NCBI GenBank assembly: GCA_009695395.1
Contig: SIBB01000116.1
Coordinates: 1 to 9,117, forward strand
Reading direction: 5' to 3'
Origin: Pedosphaera sp.
GTDB lineage: Bacteria > Verrucomicrobiota > Verrucomicrobiia > Limisphaerales > SXTU01
DNA length: 9,117 nucleotides
Positions within the stretch are counted from its first letter, which is position 1. Every line of letters starts with the position of its first letter. Position numbers and translations under genes: made by a program. Below the pieces are notes generated by a model. The model searched no databases, was not told where the DNA came from, and was given only the letters and a program-made list of their open reading frames with translations. This document shows, piece by piece, positions 6,592 through 9,117 of the stretch.

Positions 6592-6597
6592 CCGGTC

Positions 6598-7095
6598 ATG
6601 GACACACTCCACTCACCGTGGCGTATCCGTTACATCCTCGGGCCGAAGCAGACGGATGCCGACGGACGCTCGATCTTCGCCGCCATCGGCCAGTCTAGCG
6701 ATGACGTGGCGAACCACGTCCTTTGCCGCGGCCGTTGCGCGTATGCCGTGCTGAACAGCTACCCTTACAGCGCCGGCCACACGCTCATCTGCCCGTATCG
6801 TCAGGTGGCAGACCTGCCGGACCTCACCGATGCGGAGACGCTGGAAATGCAAATCCTCCTCCGCCGTGTGCAGGCCGCCATCCGTCAGGTCATGCGCCCC
6901 GAGGGCTTCAACATCGGCCTGAACCTCGGCAAGGTCGCCGGCGCCGGCATCGTCGAGCACCTGCACTGGCACATCGTCCCGCGCTGGACCGGCGACACGA
7001 ACTTCATGCCCGTCACTGGCAGCACGGCGGTCCTGCCCGAGGCTCTCGAAGAAACCGCCGCCAAGCTCCGCGCCGCGCTGGCTGAAATCCTTTGA
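6598..7095 (+). CDS. HIT-family protein, Ap4A phosphorylase-like
   Basis: A 165-residue histidine-triad nucleotide hydrolase or transferase. The triad is HLHWHIV (121-127), with His123 the expected nucleophile that forms the nucleotidyl intermediate. LNSYPYSAGHTLICPYR (52-68) and FNIGLNLGKVAGAGIVEH (104-121) form the nucleotide pocket. The whole pattern, including VPRWTGDTNFMPV (127-139), resembles the mycobacterial Ap4A phosphorylase Rv2613c and related proteins rather than short Hint-type members, so breakdown of diadenosine polyphosphates in the cytoplasm is the best guess; the substrate is inferred. Its ATG follows a promoter at leaderless distance. phoH begins 4 bp after its stop, making this the first gene of a four-gene operon. 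Confidence 0.88.
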   Translation: MDTLHSPWRIRYILGPKQTDADGRSIFAAIGQSSDDVANHVLCRGRCAYAVLNSYPYSAGHTLICPYRQVADLPDLTDAETLEMQILLRRVQAAIRQVMRPEGFNIGLNLGKVAGAGIVEHLHWHIVPRWTGDTNFMPVTGSTAVLPEALEETAAKLRAALAEIL

Positions 7096-7099
7096 GCTC

Positions 7100-8061
7100 A
7101 TGGCCACCGAAACTCTCCATTTCGAAAACGCCCGCTTCGCCCAGCAGCTTTTCCACAACGACCCGCGCAACCTCAAGGCCATCGAAACCCAGCTCGGCGT
7201 GAAGGCCACTTCGCGCGACGCATGGATCAAGCTCGACGGTGATGCCGAACCCGTCGAGCACGCACGCCACCTCTTCCGACAGTTGGAGGCCTCGCTCAAG
7301 GCCGGCTCGGCCATCGGCCAGCGTGATTTCGCGACCGCCCTCGAAATCGTGAAGCATGAAGGCGTCGCCGCGCTCCAGAGCCTGCACTCCGAGCGCATCC
7401 AGACTTCGCAGAAGAAAAGCACGGTCCTGCCCAAGACCACCGGCCAGCGGAAATACGTCGAGGCCATCCGCACGCACGACGTGACGCTGGGCGTCGGTCC
7501 TGCCGGCACCGGCAAGACCTACCTCGCGATGGCCATGGCCGTCTCCGCGCTGCGCGAGGGGACCGTCTCGCGCATCATCCTCACGCGCCCGGCGGTCGAG
7601 GCCGGCGAGGCGCTCGGCTTCCTGCCCGGCGACCTCCACGAGAAGCTCACGCCCTACCTCCGCCCCCTCTACGACGCGTTGCACGACATGTTGCCCGGCG
7701 AAGAAATCGAGAACCACATGGAGCGCGGCGTCATCGAGGTCGCACCGCTCGCCTACATGAGAGGGCGGACCTTGAATAATGCTTTCATCGTCCTCGACGA
7801 GGCGCAGAACACCACGCCCGAGCAGATGCTCATGTTCATGACCCGCCTCGGCTTCAACTCCAAGGCCGTCGTCACCGGCGACCCGACGCAGACCGACCTC
7901 CCGCAGCACAAGACCTCCGGCCTGCGCGAAGCCGTGAAGGTGCTGGGCAAGGTCGAGGGCATCGCCGTCATCGAGTTCACCCGGCGCGACATCGTGCGGC
8001 ACCCGCTGGTGCAGCGGATCATCGAGGCCTACGAGGATCATCGCGGGAAGGCGTTGAACGG

Positions 8062-8065
<4 letters not shown>
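7100..8065 (+). CDS. phoH: PhoH-family ATPase
   Basis: A 321-residue PhoH/YbeZ-type P-loop protein, a predicted ATPase with a proposed role in RNA metabolism next to YbeY. An N-terminal region (1-105, KH-like or RNA-binding by family analogy) precedes the PhoH domain. QRKYVEAI leads into Walker A GPAGTGKT (133-140). Then come TRPAVEAGEALGFLPGD (162-178), the family hallmark, AYMRGRT (218-224), Walker B FIVLDEAQN (229-237) with Asp233-Glu234, and VVTGDPTQTDLP (257-268). Length is typical. The ATG at 7100 is 4 bp after the HIT stop, with only a weak GAG upstream. The stop overlaps the ybeY ATG as ATGA, matching the phoH-ybeY order of many bacteria. No pgpH (7TM-HD) gene lies between them as it does in many lineages. 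Confidence 0.95.
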
Positions 8066-8630
<565 letters not shown>

Positions 8631-8634
<4 letters not shown>

Positions 8635-9117
8635 ACTCAGTTTCCTCGACCGGCTTGATCCTGCGCACCCGTCCGCTGACGGAGACGAGCCTCATTGTCC
8701 ACTGGCTCACGCCGGATTTGGGCCGGGTGGCGACGGTGGCGAAGGGCGCGCGCCGTCCGAAGTCCGTCTTTCGCGGCAAGCTCGACCTGTTCTACGAGGC
8801 GGACTTCAGCTTCGCCCGCAGCCGTCGCTCCGAGCTGCACACGCTTCGAGAAGTCAGCCTGCGCCGGACGCACTCGCGCCTGCGCGAGGATCTGCACGCG
8901 CTCCAGCAAGCGGCCTATTGCACCGCTCTCCTAGAGCAGACCACGGAGACGGAAACGCCGATCCCGACTCTGCATGCGCTGTTTCAATCGCTGCTCACCG
9001 AGGTGGTGAGTGGCGCGGGCGAGCCACGCACCGTGCTGGCCTTCGAGGCGAAGCTACTCGTCGAGCTCGGGCAGCAACCGGACATGGCCGAGGTGAAACT
9101 GAGCCCGGGAAGCCGGC
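8631..9117 (+). CDS. recO: DNA repair protein RecO (N-terminal part, runs off right edge; non-ATG start)
   Basis: RecO helps load RecA onto SSB-coated DNA with RecR in the RecF pathway and anneals single strands. The first 162 residues are here. The OB-fold start STGLILRTRPLTETSLIVHW is followed by LTPDLGRVATVAKGARRP, the family hallmark. Then come the strand LDLFYEADFSF and the helical region beginning LREVSLRRTHSRLREDLHAL. The zinc-finger part, if present, lies beyond the edge or near it. No ATG or GTG exists in frame back to 8523 or between there and the OB fold. CTG 8631, overlapping the ybeY stop as CTGA, gives a normal N-terminus (NSVSSTGLIL); TTG 8655 would cut into the first strand. 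CTG is therefore my choice, with the start uncertain but the gene identity firm. Confidence 0.88.

Noticed and set aside
7013..8041. Minus-strand open frame of 342 codons opposite phoH
   Set aside because: phoH is certain from Walker A and B and the family hallmarks; the reverse frame has only low-complexity, Asp/Gly/Val-rich sequence.

Overview
This window looks like an ordinary chromosomal segment of a GC-rich, Gram-negative-type bacterium, most likely a member of Verrucomicrobiota or a close PVC relative. That placement is inference. It rests on the lipoprotein amidase with its lineage-like N-terminal domain, the large secreted DUF3352-like protein, a YbeY of the 'TD-ITFDY / GYDD' type, scarce Shine-Dalgarno sites with near-leaderless starts, and an intergenic 'CCACAGATGAA' repeat. 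There is no transposase, integrase, CRISPR array, tRNA or rRNA, and nothing that looks recently transferred as a block.

Layout. Positions 4630 down to 1 are on the minus strand, in transcription order: a secreted DUF3352-like protein (4630-2804), a lipoprotein N-acetylmuramoyl-L-alanine amidase (2777-1764), dihydrofolate reductase FolA (1767-1249, ATGA overlap), a FucU/RbsD sugar mutarotase (1256-810, 8-base overlap), a FlK-like hotdog thioesterase (722-321), and the start of an aldo/keto reductase (303-1, runs off the left edge). A dispersed-type inverted repeat (729-804) fills the gap between the mutarotase and the thioesterase. A 259-bp intergenic region (4631-4889) carries a candidate promoter for the minus-strand cluster and a 17-residue leader ORF that is stop/start-coupled to a plus-strand class I methyltransferase (4890-5726). 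This gene converges on uppS (6502-5765, minus). uppS is divergent from a plus-strand operon: an Ap4A-phosphorylase-like HIT protein (6598), phoH (7100), ybeY (8062) and recO (from 8631, cut by the right edge), with gaps of 4 bp or less, or overlaps.

Functions. The right half is conserved housekeeping: undecaprenyl diphosphate synthesis for the cell wall, dinucleotide polyphosphate turnover, RNA metabolism and ribosome maturation (PhoH, YbeY) and recombinational repair (RecO). The left half mixes wall turnover, folate metabolism and probable sugar and acyl-CoA metabolism.

The most unusual signal is a set of 7-bp tandem arrays with related units of the form NNNNTC(A). They are GTGTTCA x3 (8077-8097), GCGGTCA x4 (8361-8388), an AAACTCA array of five units (8605-8639) and a GGAGTCT/GGAGTCA pair (310-323). 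Three lie in or at the ends of ybeY. They appear to have added sequence to the YbeY protein and to have reshaped the ybeY/recO junction, where recO has no ATG or GTG and probably starts at CTG. A second signal is a perfect 14-bp palindrome placed exactly between the divergent uppS and HIT promoters.
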